Below are positions 23,175 to 32,188 of a DNA stretch of 64,000 bases, piece after piece (position 1 is the first letter of the stretch; the number at the start of each line of letters is the position of its first letter). Below the pieces are notes generated by a model that ran no database searches, was not told the DNA's origin, and was given only the letters and a program-made list of their open reading frames with translations. This DNA is from JBEIGE01 sp040382055 (lineage in GTDB: Bacteria; Pseudomonadota; Gammaproteobacteria; Burkholderiales; Burkholderiaceae_C). The DNA lies in contig JBEIGE010000015.1 of NCBI GenBank assembly GCA_040382055.1, positions 8,260 to 72,259 of the forward strand. The letters are read 5' to 3'. The translations under genes were made by a program, and so were the position numbers.

Positions 23175-23738
23175 TTAGCCCCGCTTGACAAACGTCAGGG
23201 TCACTTCACCGAGCCGAACCCCCCATTTGCTCATCGTGGCCTTGTTCAACATGACCTTGTCATTCATCAGGTACATCCAGTCATCAAAACGCACTTCAAA
23301 AATCCGTCCGTCCACCGGCAAACTCAGGGTGTACGTCCAATAAAAGGCATTGCCGCGTTCTTCGCCCAACGCCTCGCCCACGACGTCGTCTGCCCGGCCT
23401 ACGTAGAGCCCCTGGCCGCTGGGTCCAGGGCGGCGTTTGAGCCGCCAGATCCGCTTTTGCAGGGTGCCGTCAGAATAGACAAAGTCTTCATCCAGAACGC
23501 CCTCTTCCTGGCCGGGTGCACCTTGCCAGGTGCAACGCATCACCACCGTAAAGCGCTTGACAACCATGCCGGATCTGTCGGTAAAGACACCATAGGCGTC
23601 TATGGTGCCGTTGAAATAGCTGCGCAAATCCAGCAATGGCTTCTCGGCAGCGTAGTCTGAAATGGTGTGGGATGCACAGCCTGACAAGGCTGTGGCACCC
23701 AGAGCAGGAATTGCAGCCAAAAGAAGACGTCGTTTCAT
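23175..23738 (-). CDS. DUF3833 lipoprotein
   Basis: A 187-residue lipoprotein: signal MKRRLLLAAIPALGATALSG with the lipobox cysteine at C21. The DUF3833 core includes LDLRSYFNGTIDAYGVFTDR, RFTVVMRCTW, LDEDFVYSDG and GRIFEVRFDDWMYLMNDKV. DUF3833 proteins are always associated with CFA-type lipid clusters and probably act in the periplasm or at the outer membrane. The start ATG 23738 lies 4 bp from the MFS stop. Confidence 0.88.
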   Translation of the reverse strand: MKRRLLLAAIPALGATALSGCASHTISDYAAEKPLLDLRSYFNGTIDAYGVFTDRSGMVVKRFTVVMRCTWQGAPGQEEGVLDEDFVYSDGTLQKRIWRLKRRPGPSGQGLYVGRADDVVGEALGEERGNAFYWTYTLSLPVDGRIFEVRFDDWMYLMNDKVMLNKATMSKWGVRLGEVTLTFVKRG

Positions 23739-23742
23739 GGTT

Positions 23743-25041
23743 TTACCTTTCAGGTATGAATGATTGGGGCGTATCGGGAGGTCGCTGCACAACGAAGAAA
23801 AATAGAGCTGCGGCTGCCAGCAACTTCAACACACAAGGTATGACACAGTAGGCGAGTGTCAAGGCCGTCAGGGCCTGCGCGGTTTGTGCGCCTGGTGAAT
23901 AGCCAAAAAAACTGAGTGCCGGAAGCGCCACCCCGGCAGCCAATGCCAGATTGAGCTTGGTGGCAAAGTTCCACCAGCCAAAGTAGGCACCCTGGGCCTG
24001 GCCCATGTCACCCGCCCGTGAAATCACCCCGGCCAAGATGGCACCGGGTAACGCCAGGTCAGCGCCCATGGCAAATCCCGACAGCACACAAATCAGGAAA
24101 AATTCGGCTGTGTCCCCGGCGACCAGTTGGCTGGCCCAGACAAACACCAGTATGGATAACACCATGCCGTACAGCCAGGTTTTCGCCAGGCCGATTCGAG
24201 CCACAACTTTGAGCCAGGCAGGCATGGAGAATGCCGCGCACAAAAAGAAGACGCCCAGAAAAAGCGGTTCTGTCTCTTTGCTGGCAGCCAACCGGTCCTG
24301 AATGAAAAAAAGCACCAAGGTGGCTGGAATCGCGCTGGCAATGCCGTTGATCATGAAAATGGCCAGCAAACGCCGGAATTCTGGCCGCTTGAAAGGAAGC
24401 CACACCGCTACCGGCTGCAATGCCTGCAGGTGTTTCGCCGTCACCAACGGGCGAGGGGCGCGATGCCAGGCCAGCAAACCCGCGAACAGCGAGAGCCAGA
24501 ACAGCGCCACCATGGCCGGCAAGCCCAGCAACACGGGTGACACCGAGGCGAGCACAACGCCCAACAGCCCCAACCCTTCGCGCCAGGCAACCAGGTGGCT
24601 TTGACGCAAATCGCCCCCACCGAGCAGCGCGCCCCAGGATTGATGGGCCAGCGTGACAGCGCTGAAAGCAGCATAGGTCAGCATTAAAAAGACGGCTGCC
24701 CATCCCAGCAACAAATCAGGTTCGCGCGTTTGAGGGAAAAAGAGTGCAAGAAAGCCCAGCGCCAGCAAGCCCGATCCAAAGGCTGCAAAACGCAGCACCG
24801 AAGCAGTGGAGTCTTGATACAGCCGGTCCGTCCAGCGACCCAGTACAGGATCGATCAAGGCGTCAAGCAGGCGCGTCACCAACAAAACCAGGCCTAGCGC
24901 AGCCAAGGGCACACCAAATTCGCGCGCGTAGTAATTGGGCAGGATCACATACAAAGGCAGGGCGACAAATGCCAAGGGCAGACCCATGAGCCCATACTTC
25001 AGACCATGACGCCAACCGATTCGTTCAGGCTCTGTGGGCAT
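23743..25041 (-). CDS. MFS transporter, GPH-like
   Basis: A 432-residue membrane protein with about 12 hydrophobic segments. The region VTRLLDALIDPVLGRWTDRL resembles the loop-2/3 signature of the glycoside-pentoside-hexuronide (MelB-like) branch of the MFS. The genomic context argues against sugar transport. In CFA/DUF3833 clusters this transporter may move lipids or a lipid-derived product. Between this gene and the chalcone-isomerase-like gene upstream there are 55 bp. Confidence 0.8.
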   Translation of the reverse strand: MPTEPERIGWRHGLKYGLMGLPLAFVALPLYVILPNYYAREFGVPLAALGLVLLVTRLLDALIDPVLGRWTDRLYQDSTASVLRFAAFGSGLLALGFLALFFPQTREPDLLLGWAAVFLMLTYAAFSAVTLAHQSWGALLGGGDLRQSHLVAWREGLGLLGVVLASVSPVLLGLPAMVALFWLSLFAGLLAWHRAPRPLVTAKHLQALQPVAVWLPFKRPEFRRLLAIFMINGIASAIPATLVLFFIQDRLAASKETEPLFLGVFFLCAAFSMPAWLKVVARIGLAKTWLYGMVLSILVFVWASQLVAGDTAEFFLICVLSGFAMGADLALPGAILAGVISRAGDMGQAQGAYFGWWNFATKLNLALAAGVALPALSFFGYSPGAQTAQALTALTLAYCVIPCVLKLLAAAALFFFVVQRPPDTPQSFIPER

Positions 25042-25096
25042 AGTTCAGAGGACGTGGGGGGTAACGAGGCTGCCCAAGCTGCGGTCTTCAGACTGC

Positions 25097-25666
25097 CTAG
25101 AGGCCAAGCAGTATCCGTCGCATTTTCGGCTCGGAGGTCTTTTCAGACAACCAGATGCCGAAAAACAAACGGGAAAACTCGGTATCAGGAAACTCCGTAA
25201 TGACTTGGCCATTGAACATGATACGCGCGCCTTGGCCTGGCCTGTTAATTCCGGTGATGCTGTCGCCCGGTTTGACATCCGGGAAAGCCGCTTGCATGAG
25301 GTTTAACCAGCGTTGGGCTTGTTCTTCTGAAAAATCAGCAATACGCCGCATCTCGTCGATCGATCTTTTTGCAATGTCCCGCCCGGTGAATGCGCGCAGG
25401 TATTTCAATTCCAACGCGAAGTTGCTTTGCATCAGCTCGGCCGGCTTGAAACCAGGCTCAGCCCTCAAGGTGGCGTTGTAGACATCAAAACCCCAGAATG
25501 TCAGCTTTGCCGTGCCCAATACACGCAGCTGGGCCGGCTCAGCCTGCGCTGGCGCAACCACTTGGGCCTGTGCTGAAAATGAGAAAAACAGGCAAGAAGC
25601 CCATGCCAGTATTAGGCTTCTAGCTACTCTTTTTGTAGCGTGAATTGCACCACGTCGATGCTGCAT
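25097..25666 (-). CDS. Chalcone-isomerase-like secreted protein
   Basis: A 189-residue protein with a signal peptide (SLILAWASCLFFSFSAQA) and a chalcone-isomerase-like core: LRVLGTAKLTFWGFDVYNATLRAEPGF, ALELKYLRAFTGRDIAKRSIDEM, then FPDTEFSRLFFGIWL. Bacterial members lack flavonoid chemistry and probably bind fatty acids. I chose ATG 25666, which overlaps the CFA synthase gene by 43 bp; a later start would cut into the signal peptide. The overlap region holds a GCTAC/GTAGC hairpin. Confidence 0.75.
   Translation of the reverse strand: MQHRRGAIHATKRVARSLILAWASCLFFSFSAQAQVVAPAQAEPAQLRVLGTAKLTFWGFDVYNATLRAEPGFKPAELMQSNFALELKYLRAFTGRDIAKRSIDEMRRIADFSEEQAQRWLNLMQAAFPDVKPGDSITGINRPGQGARIMFNGQVITEFPDTEFSRLFFGIWLSEKTSEPKMRRILLGL
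25623..25639. repeat. Short GCTAC/GTAGC hairpin, member 3
   Basis: The same 17-nt inverted repeat as at 4961 and 7539. Here it lies at the stop codon of the CFA synthase gene and inside the signal-peptide region of the next gene, so it is part of coding sequence. Confidence 0.6.
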
Positions 25667-26886
25667 TCGTCGAATGCTGCTTCGCAATAAGCCAGGTAGA
25701 ACTCCCATAGTCGTGTGAACCTTTCATCAAAACCAAGTTGCAGAACCCGCTGCTTTTGTGCCATGAAGGCGTGACGCCAGCGTCTGAGTGTTTCAGCATA
25801 ATCCGGACCAAAACACAATTCATCAACCACCTTGAGCCCGGCCAGTGCAGCCTGACGCCGGAACTCACTGGGGCTGGGCAGACAACCGCCCGGGAAAATA
25901 TATTGCTGGATGAAGTCGGTGGAATTGAGATAGCGCTCAAACAGCGCATCATCAATCACGATGGATTGAACGCAGGCTCTGCCTCCCGACTTCAACAAGC
26001 GATGAATCGCCTGGAAATAAGCCGGCCAGTAGGCTTGACCAACGGCTTCGACCATTTCAATTGAACAGATGGCATCAAAGGGGCCATCTTCAATATCGCG
26101 GTAATCCTGCAGGCGCAAGTCGGCATGCAAGCCCTGCGCTTGTGGCTGGTCGATACCCAGACGACTCATCCGGTCCCGGGCGAATTCAAGCTGCTCGGTG
26201 CTGAGGGTCACGCCCACCAGATTGGCTTGAAACTCGGTGGTGGCCATTTCGGCCAGAGCGCCCCAGCCGCAGCCAATTTCCAGCACGCGATGACCCGTCT
26301 GGACACCGGCCATGCTCAGGGCACGACGCACTTTGGCCTTTTGGGCCTGTTGCATTTCCCCATCCAGCCGACCCTCGAACCAGGCAGAGGAGTAATTCAT
26401 GGTGTCATCCAGCCACAGCTGGTAAAACGCATTGCCGATGTCGTAATGGGCGTGGATATTTTTCTTGCTGTTGGTTTTGGTATTGCGGTGCAAAAGATGC
26501 TTGATGCGGTACATCAGGCGACCCATCCAGCTGCCGTAAATCACCTCGTCAACCTCTTGACGGTTGAGGATGAAAAGGCGCAGCAGATCAGCCAGATGCG
26601 GGGTACTCCAGTCACCGGCCATATAGCTTTCAGCAAAACCAATATCCCCTGACTTCAGGGCCGCTGCAAAAACATTCCAGTTATTCAAAACCAGCGTGGC
26701 ATGGGGGCCAACGCTGCGCCCGAAATGCTGCACGGTTCCATCAGGCAGGTGCAGGTTCAAACTGCCCTGCTGCATACGCTGGAGCAACTTGAACACAGTG
26801 CGGGCACTGGCAGGCGCATCTTGCGGAATAGAAACCGCCGAGGCGCTGGTGTCGGTGTTGGCGGTGGTGGAGGAGCTTGTCATCAT
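25624..26886 (-). CDS. cfa: Cyclopropane-fatty-acyl-phospholipid synthase
   Basis: A 420-residue SAM-dependent methyltransferase adding a methylene group across double bonds of membrane acyl chains. The motif I SAM site is VLEIGCGWGALAEMA. Family motifs are AHYDIGNAFYQLWLDDTMNYSSAWF, FDAICSIEMVEAVGQAYW and QQYIFPGGCLPS. The N-terminal extension includes VGPHATLVLNNWNVFAAALKSGDIGFAESYM, as usual. 13 bp after the DUF1365 stop. Homologues in this cluster type may instead methylate for branched or furan fatty acids. Confidence 0.92.
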   Translation of the reverse strand: MMTSSSTTANTDTSASAVSIPQDAPASARTVFKLLQRMQQGSLNLHLPDGTVQHFGRSVGPHATLVLNNWNVFAAALKSGDIGFAESYMAGDWSTPHLADLLRLFILNRQEVDEVIYGSWMGRLMYRIKHLLHRNTKTNSKKNIHAHYDIGNAFYQLWLDDTMNYSSAWFEGRLDGEMQQAQKAKVRRALSMAGVQTGHRVLEIGCGWGALAEMATTEFQANLVGVTLSTEQLEFARDRMSRLGIDQPQAQGLHADLRLQDYRDIEDGPFDAICSIEMVEAVGQAYWPAYFQAIHRLLKSGGRACVQSIVIDDALFERYLNSTDFIQQYIFPGGCLPSPSEFRRQAALAGLKVVDELCFGPDYAETLRRWRHAFMAQKQRVLQLGFDERFTRLWEFYLAYCEAAFDECSIDVVQFTLQKE

Positions 26887-26899
26887 GGATCGGGAAAAA

Positions 26900-27676
26900 T
26901 CAGCGGGTTACAAAATGTTCGGGGGGGGCCGGCTTACTGAAAAAGGGGTTGCGTTTGCGCCAGAGTTTGAACGCTTGAAGGTGAATGTGAAAAATCACGC
27001 CCAGCGTCATGGCCGGGTAGCGCCAAAGCGCTTTTCGCATCGACTGGCGGCTAATGGGCTCCAACACACCGCTAACGCTGGTCTGAAGCAAGGGGCCGCT
27101 GGCATCGTCAAAGTCTATGCGTGCAACGGTGTGCTCAATGCCGCCGTGCAGCGCACGCATAAAGCGAAACCGGTAGTTTCCCTCGACCTTGCAGAAGGGC
27201 GAAACATGAAACACCTTGGCCGCTGTGAGTTCCGCACCAAAACGGGGACGATCCAATAGATAGCAGTGGCGCTCACCAAAGGTGTTGTTGACTTCAACCA
27301 CAATCGCCCGCAGTGTGTTGTCCTGCGCATGGCAATACCAGAAGCTCACCGGCTTGAAGCTGTAACCCATGACCCGCGGATAACAATGAAGCCAGACTTC
27401 ACCCTGGGCATCGACGATTCCCTCGCTGAGCAACAAGGCATCCAGCCAGGCAAGTGCACCACCCGCCTGGGCCGACCGCCCGTCTCCATGATCCGCTTCA
27501 TGAAAACTCAGAAGGGCAGGCCGGTTGCAAGCCAGTTCACCGCTGCCGTGCTGGCGCATGGCGCGCATGGGCAGCATCAAAAAATAGGTGGGGTAGGCAA
27601 ACGCATGGTGGGTAGGCAGCAAACGGGTGTGCCGTACCTGGCCGAAGCCCAGCAAGGGTTGGCTCTGCGGGGTCAA
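26900..27676 (-). CDS. DUF1365 domain protein
   Basis: A 258-residue DUF1365 protein. Markers are LGFGQVRHTRLLPTHHAFAYPTYFLMLPM, then WLHCYPRVMGYSFKPVSFWYCH, VVEVNNTFGERHCYLL and KVFHVSPFCKVEGNYRFRF. The family lies next to an FAD oxidoreductase and CFA synthase in very many genomes, and its members likely act on acyl chains or assist the synthase. Its start overlaps the FAD gene stop (ATGA). Confidence 0.9.
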   Translation of the reverse strand: MTPQSQPLLGFGQVRHTRLLPTHHAFAYPTYFLMLPMRAMRQHGSGELACNRPALLSFHEADHGDGRSAQAGGALAWLDALLLSEGIVDAQGEVWLHCYPRVMGYSFKPVSFWYCHAQDNTLRAIVVEVNNTFGERHCYLLDRPRFGAELTAAKVFHVSPFCKVEGNYRFRFMRALHGGIEHTVARIDFDDASGPLLQTSVSGVLEPISRQSMRKALWRYPAMTLGVIFHIHLQAFKLWRKRNPFFSKPAPPEHFVTR

Positions 27677-28974
27677 TTGACCGCTCCGGTACTCAGCTGC
27701 ATCGAATCGAGCAACTGCTTGGTCGCGTTCAAGCCGGCCTTGAGCCCATCCTCATGAAAGCCATAACCCATCCAGGCACCGCAATAAAACGTGTGTTGTT
27801 GGCCTTGCAGCGCAGGCATGCGGGTTTGTGCCTGAATGGCGGCGACATCAAACACTGGGTGTGCGTAGTCAAATTCGCCAAGAATGCACTCAGGTCGGAT
27901 TGTTTGTAACGGGTTCAAGGACACCACCACGGGCTGCGCAAAAGGAATGGGCTGGAGCTTGTTGATCAGGTAATGCAGGCAAACACCACCATTTTGCTCG
28001 GACGTTGTGGGTGCACTCTCGTAATTCCAGGCGGCCCAGGCAAGACGCCTGGCCGGCAACACCGAGCTGTCCGTGTGCAGAATGGCCCGGTTGGGCTGGT
28101 AACGAATGGCTCCCAGGGTCTGAACCTCGTCAGGGCTTGGGGTTTCAAGCAAGGCCAGCGCCTGATCAGAGTGGGTCGCAATGATGACTTTGTCAAAACG
28201 CTCATCGCCTGCAGCTGTAGAAATAAGCACACCCTGGCTGTCACGGCGAATGTGCCGCACCGGGGTGTTGAGCCGTTTGTCCGGCAGCGTCGCAATGATT
28301 TTGTCAACGTAATGCCGTGCACCCCCCTTGACTGTCCACCAGCGGGGCCGGTCATTGACCTGGATCAGGCCATGGTTGTGACAAAAACGCACCATGGTCG
28401 AGACCGGAAATTGCATCATTTGTGCAGTGGGGCAGCTCCAGATGCAGCCCATCATGGGCAAGAAGTACCAGTTGCGGAACTCTTGGGAAAACTGGTGCTG
28501 GTCAAGAAACTGGCCCAGGGGTTGGGTCATGGCGTCAGCCTTGCCGCTCAAAGCCAGACTGGAAGCCAACTGGTTAAAGCGCAGAATTTCGCGCAGCATG
28601 GCGATAAAGCGCCAATTCAAAAGGTTGCTGCGCTGGGCAAACACGGTATTGAGGTTCGCTCCGTTCCATTCCAAGGTGCGCCGCCCACCAGAAGCGGCCT
28701 TGACAGAAAAAGACATGTCGCTCAGCGCGGTCTCCACGCCCAGCTCAGCAAAAAGCCCGATGAGATGCGGATAGGTACGTTCATTGAAGACCAAAAACCC
28801 CGTGTCAACGCCATGCGTGACCAGTCCTTCCGGGGTTGGCAGGGTAATGTCTACGGTGTGGGTATGGCCACCAAAATAGCTTTCGGATTCAAACAGCGTC
28901 AGCTCCGCCCGCCCCCGCAATGCGTGGGCACAGGCCAGTCCGGAAATACCTGAGCCAACAATGGCAATCTTCAT
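27673..28974 (-). CDS. FAD-dependent oxidoreductase (amine-oxidase fold), first gene of lipid operon
   Basis: A 433-residue flavoprotein. The dinucleotide-binding motif is KIAIVGSGISGLACAHALRG, followed by LFESESYFGGHTHTVDI and GVDTGFLVFNERTYPHLIGLF. The C-terminal FAD motif is near FYCGAWMGYGFHEDGLKAG. It belongs to the NAD/FAD-binding family fused or adjacent to DUF1365 and CFA synthase, possibly a lipid desaturase or oxidase. As the most upstream gene it should carry the operon promoter in the 104-bp gap 28975-29078. I see no adjacent sigma factor or ChrR-type regulator. Confidence 0.87.
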   Translation of the reverse strand: MKIAIVGSGISGLACAHALRGRAELTLFESESYFGGHTHTVDITLPTPEGLVTHGVDTGFLVFNERTYPHLIGLFAELGVETALSDMSFSVKAASGGRRTLEWNGANLNTVFAQRSNLLNWRFIAMLREILRFNQLASSLALSGKADAMTQPLGQFLDQHQFSQEFRNWYFLPMMGCIWSCPTAQMMQFPVSTMVRFCHNHGLIQVNDRPRWWTVKGGARHYVDKIIATLPDKRLNTPVRHIRRDSQGVLISTAAGDERFDKVIIATHSDQALALLETPSPDEVQTLGAIRYQPNRAILHTDSSVLPARRLAWAAWNYESAPTTSEQNGGVCLHYLINKLQPIPFAQPVVVSLNPLQTIRPECILGEFDYAHPVFDVAAIQAQTRMPALQGQQHTFYCGAWMGYGFHEDGLKAGLNATKQLLDSMQLSTGAVN

Positions 28975-29062
28975 GGGTGTGTGGAGAAATCGATAAGGCC
29001 GGTCAGCATAGCAAAATCCATGTGGCTATTGAGACTCAAGCCAAAATGACCCCTTGCAGGCC

Positions 29063-29083
29063 CCTGAGCAAAGCCGGCTCAGG
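29063..29083 (-). terminator. Stem-loop at the GNAT gene end
   Basis: A 7-bp GC-rich stem CCTGAGC/GCTCAGG with a 7-nt loop that includes the GNAT stop codon at 29079-29081. No clear T-run follows on the minus strand, so termination is only plausible. Confidence 0.35.
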
Positions 29084-29549
29084 CAATGGCTCGTTTAAGC
29101 CGGATCTCCTCAATCCGGACGGCTGCAGCACTGACAGTGCGCGCTGACGACAGCTCTCGCTTGAAGCCGGCGAGTTCATGAAAACGCAATGCCCTGTCCT
29201 CGTTCAGGGGCACCCAGACGGTCACCTGGGTACAGCCCTCCTCTTCCAGACCTTCACGCGCAGCGTCCCACAGCATCAAGCCAGCGCCGGTTCCCCAATG
29301 ACTGGGCAGTACATAGATGGCCCAAAGTTCACCCACGGTATTTTTACTACCCGGATCCCGGGACCGGTCAAACCCGACAAAACCAATGATGGTGTCACCC
29401 TCCAGTACCACCACAACCTGCGGCTCGCCATATTCAATGGCATCTCGCCAAATATCCAGACGCTTGGGCGTTTTTGCCACGGTGGCATGGATCTCGGAGA
29501 CTGCGTTGGCGTCTTTTGGACTTGCAGGTCGAACGGTGTAAGTGGTCAT
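29079..29549 (-). CDS. GNAT family N-acetyltransferase
   Basis: A 156-residue GNAT fold protein. N-terminal TVRPASPKDANAVSEIHATV, the acetyl-CoA pyrophosphate loop region VLPSHWGTGAGLMLWDAA, then VTVWVPLNEDRALRFHELAGFKRE. This is typical of amino-group acetyltransferases of unknown target. Start ATG 29549 gives a normal length. It diverges from the cyclase-FHA gene with 95 bp between start codons. Confidence 0.85.
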   Translation of the reverse strand: MTTYTVRPASPKDANAVSEIHATVAKTPKRLDIWRDAIEYGEPQVVVVLEGDTIIGFVGFDRSRDPGSKNTVGELWAIYVLPSHWGTGAGLMLWDAAREGLEEEGCTQVTVWVPLNEDRALRFHELAGFKRELSSARTVSAAAVRIEEIRLKRAIA

Positions 29550-29644
29550 TGTGGAGATCAACAAGCGCAGGGAAAACGATGGACTGAGGAATTGGAGCGC
29601 GGCGATAATAACCCATACATGCTTTAGATCTTCCGCCAAAGCCC

Positions 29645-30601
29645 ATGTCCGAAGTCACCATTGTTTTTGCAGACCTGACAGGAAGCACCGGGATTTTCGA
29701 ATCGCTTGGCAACAGCAAGGCGGCTGAAGTGGTATCGCATACAACCCAATGGATAGGTCAGATCTGCCAAGCCCGCGGTGGACGGGTGATCAAGTACCTT
29801 GGTGACGGTGTACTCATGTCTTTCGACGATAACAGTGCCGGTGTTCAGGCTGCCACTGAGATCCAACGCCTTCACGCCCAACGTATCTCCAGTTGGCCGG
29901 ACAACCTGAAGATGCAAATCAAGATAGGCATGGCTCGCGGGGATGTGGTGCTGCAGGATGGCGATTGTTTTGGAGACGCTGTCAATGTCGCCTCCCGCTT
30001 GAGCGACCTGTCCGGAGCTGATCAGATTTTCGTGACCAAGGCGGTCATCGATGCGCTGGCCCCTGGAAGCCAGGTGCTGAGCAGGCATCTCGGCCCGATG
30101 AGTGTGCGCGGTAAAAGTGAACAAATACCGGTGTACCGCATCGAATGGCAGGAGGATGAATTACCTGAACTCCTGACGGTTCAGCCGGACCTAGAAGCCT
30201 ACGGTGCCGGGGGTCAGGCGCTGAGCGTTCAGATTGAACTCACTTGCCAGAACGTCAGCAGAACCTTTGACGCGGACGACCTTCCGATTTTTTTGGGCCG
30301 GGGCGGTGATGCGCAGTTTCTGGTGAAAGACCCCCGCGTTTCACGCCTGCACTGCAAAATCAAACTTTACGGCGATGTGTTCTTTCTTGAAGATATCAGC
30401 AGCTTTGGCACCTGGGTCAGATTTTCAGGCAGCGATTCGGTGATTGCCTTGCGTCGCCAGGAATGCGCGCTTGTGGCAGAAGGCACCCTGGCGCTTGGGT
30501 GTTCATTCGATGACATCAGCGCCCCCCTGGTGAAATACCGGATTTTCAATTCACACCTGCCTACTGCGCCTGTGAAAATGGACACTCCTGAAATCAATTG
30601 A
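29645..30601 (+). CDS. Class III adenylate/guanylate cyclase with C-terminal FHA domain
   Basis: A 318-residue cytoplasmic protein. The cyclase domain (about 1-165) has metal-binding aspartates D10 in FADLTGSTG and D54 in KYLGDGVLMSF, with DCFGDAVNVASRLSDLSGAD. The FHA domain (about 200-305) has the phosphothreonine-binding motif GRGGDAQFLVKDPRVSRLHCKI. FHA domains bind pThr peptides, so a Ser/Thr kinase may control cyclase activity; none is seen in this window. The start is immediate (MSEVTIVFAD), with no membrane segment. The AMP ligase starts 9 bp downstream. Confidence 0.88.
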   Translation: MSEVTIVFADLTGSTGIFESLGNSKAAEVVSHTTQWIGQICQARGGRVIKYLGDGVLMSFDDNSAGVQAATEIQRLHAQRISSWPDNLKMQIKIGMARGDVVLQDGDCFGDAVNVASRLSDLSGADQIFVTKAVIDALAPGSQVLSRHLGPMSVRGKSEQIPVYRIEWQEDELPELLTVQPDLEAYGAGGQALSVQIELTCQNVSRTFDADDLPIFLGRGGDAQFLVKDPRVSRLHCKIKLYGDVFFLEDISSFGTWVRFSGSDSVIALRRQECALVAEGTLALGCSFDDISAPLVKYRIFNSHLPTAPVKMDTPEIN

Positions 30602-30610
30602 GTACGCATC

Positions 30611-32158
30611 ATGGATATCACACAGCTTGAGTTCGCGCTCATCCCCGACCTCATTGCTGCGCACGCTCGTGCCGACGCCCACCGGCTTGCACTGACGGAC
30701 CCGGACACTTCCCTGAGTTATGGCCAGCTGGATGCCTTGATGGACCGCATTGCAACCAGCTTGCAAGCTGCAGGACTGGTCCCCGGGGAGTCAATAGCAA
30801 TTTGCGCCAGCGCTTCTGTGGCTTACGCCGCCGTATTTCTGGGCGCTCTGAGGGCAGGCATCGTCGTTGCACCGCTCGCACCGGGCTCCCCAGAGCTGAT
30901 TCTGCAACGCATGCTTGAAGATTCAGGCGCGCAATTGCTTTTCACCGATCAGGCTTCATCAGCCTCGCTGAACTCAACGTGGAAGCCCCAGCTTGTGCGC
31001 ATTGCGCTCGATGGCTCTTGCGCAGGTGTTCCACTGGACGCGTGGTTATCCAAAGAGCAAAGCAAACCTGCGGTGGCCCCGATTGGCCCGGCGCATCCTC
31101 TGAACATCATCTACTCGTCGGGTACGACGGGTGAGCCCAAAGGCATTGTGCAGCCGCATGGCATGCGTTGGGCCCATGTGCGCCGGGGTGCTGCATACGG
31201 TTATGGCCCTCAAAGCCGCACCCTTTTGTCCACACCGCTGTACTCCAACACCACCCTGGTTGTTTTTTTCCCGGCCATCGCGTTTGGCGGGCACATTGTG
31301 CTGATGCCTAAATTTGAGGCTTTGGCCTATTTGAAACTGGCACAAACCCAGCAGATCACCCACACCATGCTGGTTCCTGTTCAATATCAAAGGATCATGG
31401 CGCGACCCGAGTTTGACACCTTCGACCTGAGTCACTTCCACATGAAGTTTTCAACCAGCGCCCCCTTCTCGGCCGCGCTCAAGGCAGATGTGCTCCAGCG
31501 CTGGCCTGGTGGTCTGGTTGAGTTTTACGGCATGACCGAGGGGGGAGGAACCTGTATTCTGGAAGCCCACCGCAACCCTGAAAAATTGCACACAGTGGGA
31601 CAACCAGCCGCAGGTCATGACATCCGCCTGATTGACGAGCAAGGCAAGGAAGTTCCAGGCGGCCAGGCCGGGGAAGTTGTGGGTCACTCGGCAGGCATGA
31701 TGAAGGGCTACCACCGGCAACCGGAAAAAACCCGTGAGGCGGAATGGTTCGATCCGCAGGGCAAGCGGTTTATCCGCACTGGTGACATCGGCCGCTTTGA
31801 TGAGCAGGGCTTCTTGACCCTGTTTGACCGGAAAAAGGACATGATCATTTCGGGTGGATTCAATATTTACCCCAGTGATCTGGAGGCTGAACTCAAGCTG
31901 CATCCGGATGTCCATGAGTGCGCAGTGGTTGGCGTTCCCAGCGACATCTGGGGTGAGACCCCTGTCGCGTTCGTGGTTTCAAAAACCGGGGTGACAACAA
32001 GCAATCAGGCCATGCTGGAATGGCTCAACTCACGGGTGGGTAAAACACAGCGCTTGTCGGGCCTGAACCAAGTTGATGAACTGCCCCGCAGTGCCATAGG
32101 CAAAGTACTCAAGCGCGAACTGCGGGAAACGTATCAGGCGCAACGCAGCGCCGGCTAA
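30611..32158 (+). CDS. AMP-dependent acyl-CoA synthetase/ligase
   Basis: A 515-residue ANL-superfamily enzyme that activates a carboxylate to acyl-AMP and then acyl-CoA. The P-loop is IIYSSGTTGEPKGIVQPHG, the A5 motif VEFYGMTEGGG, A7 RFIRTGDIGRFDEQG, A8 KKDMIISGGFNIYPSDLE, and the A10 lysine is in PRSAIGKVLKREL. The substrate is unknown, probably an aromatic or medium to long-chain acid. Located 9 bp after the cyclase gene and convergent with the Bug receptor gene. Confidence 0.9.
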   Translation: MDITQLEFALIPDLIAAHARADAHRLALTDPDTSLSYGQLDALMDRIATSLQAAGLVPGESIAICASASVAYAAVFLGALRAGIVVAPLAPGSPELILQRMLEDSGAQLLFTDQASSASLNSTWKPQLVRIALDGSCAGVPLDAWLSKEQSKPAVAPIGPAHPLNIIYSSGTTGEPKGIVQPHGMRWAHVRRGAAYGYGPQSRTLLSTPLYSNTTLVVFFPAIAFGGHIVLMPKFEALAYLKLAQTQQITHTMLVPVQYQRIMARPEFDTFDLSHFHMKFSTSAPFSAALKADVLQRWPGGLVEFYGMTEGGGTCILEAHRNPEKLHTVGQPAAGHDIRLIDEQGKEVPGGQAGEVVGHSAGMMKGYHRQPEKTREAEWFDPQGKRFIRTGDIGRFDEQGFLTLFDRKKDMIISGGFNIYPSDLEAELKLHPDVHECAVVGVPSDIWGETPVAFVVSKTGVTTSNQAMLEWLNSRVGKTQRLSGLNQVDELPRSAIGKVLKRELRETYQAQRSAG

Positions 32159-32188
32159 ACGTTCTGGGCAAGGTTGTGGATCTGCTTC

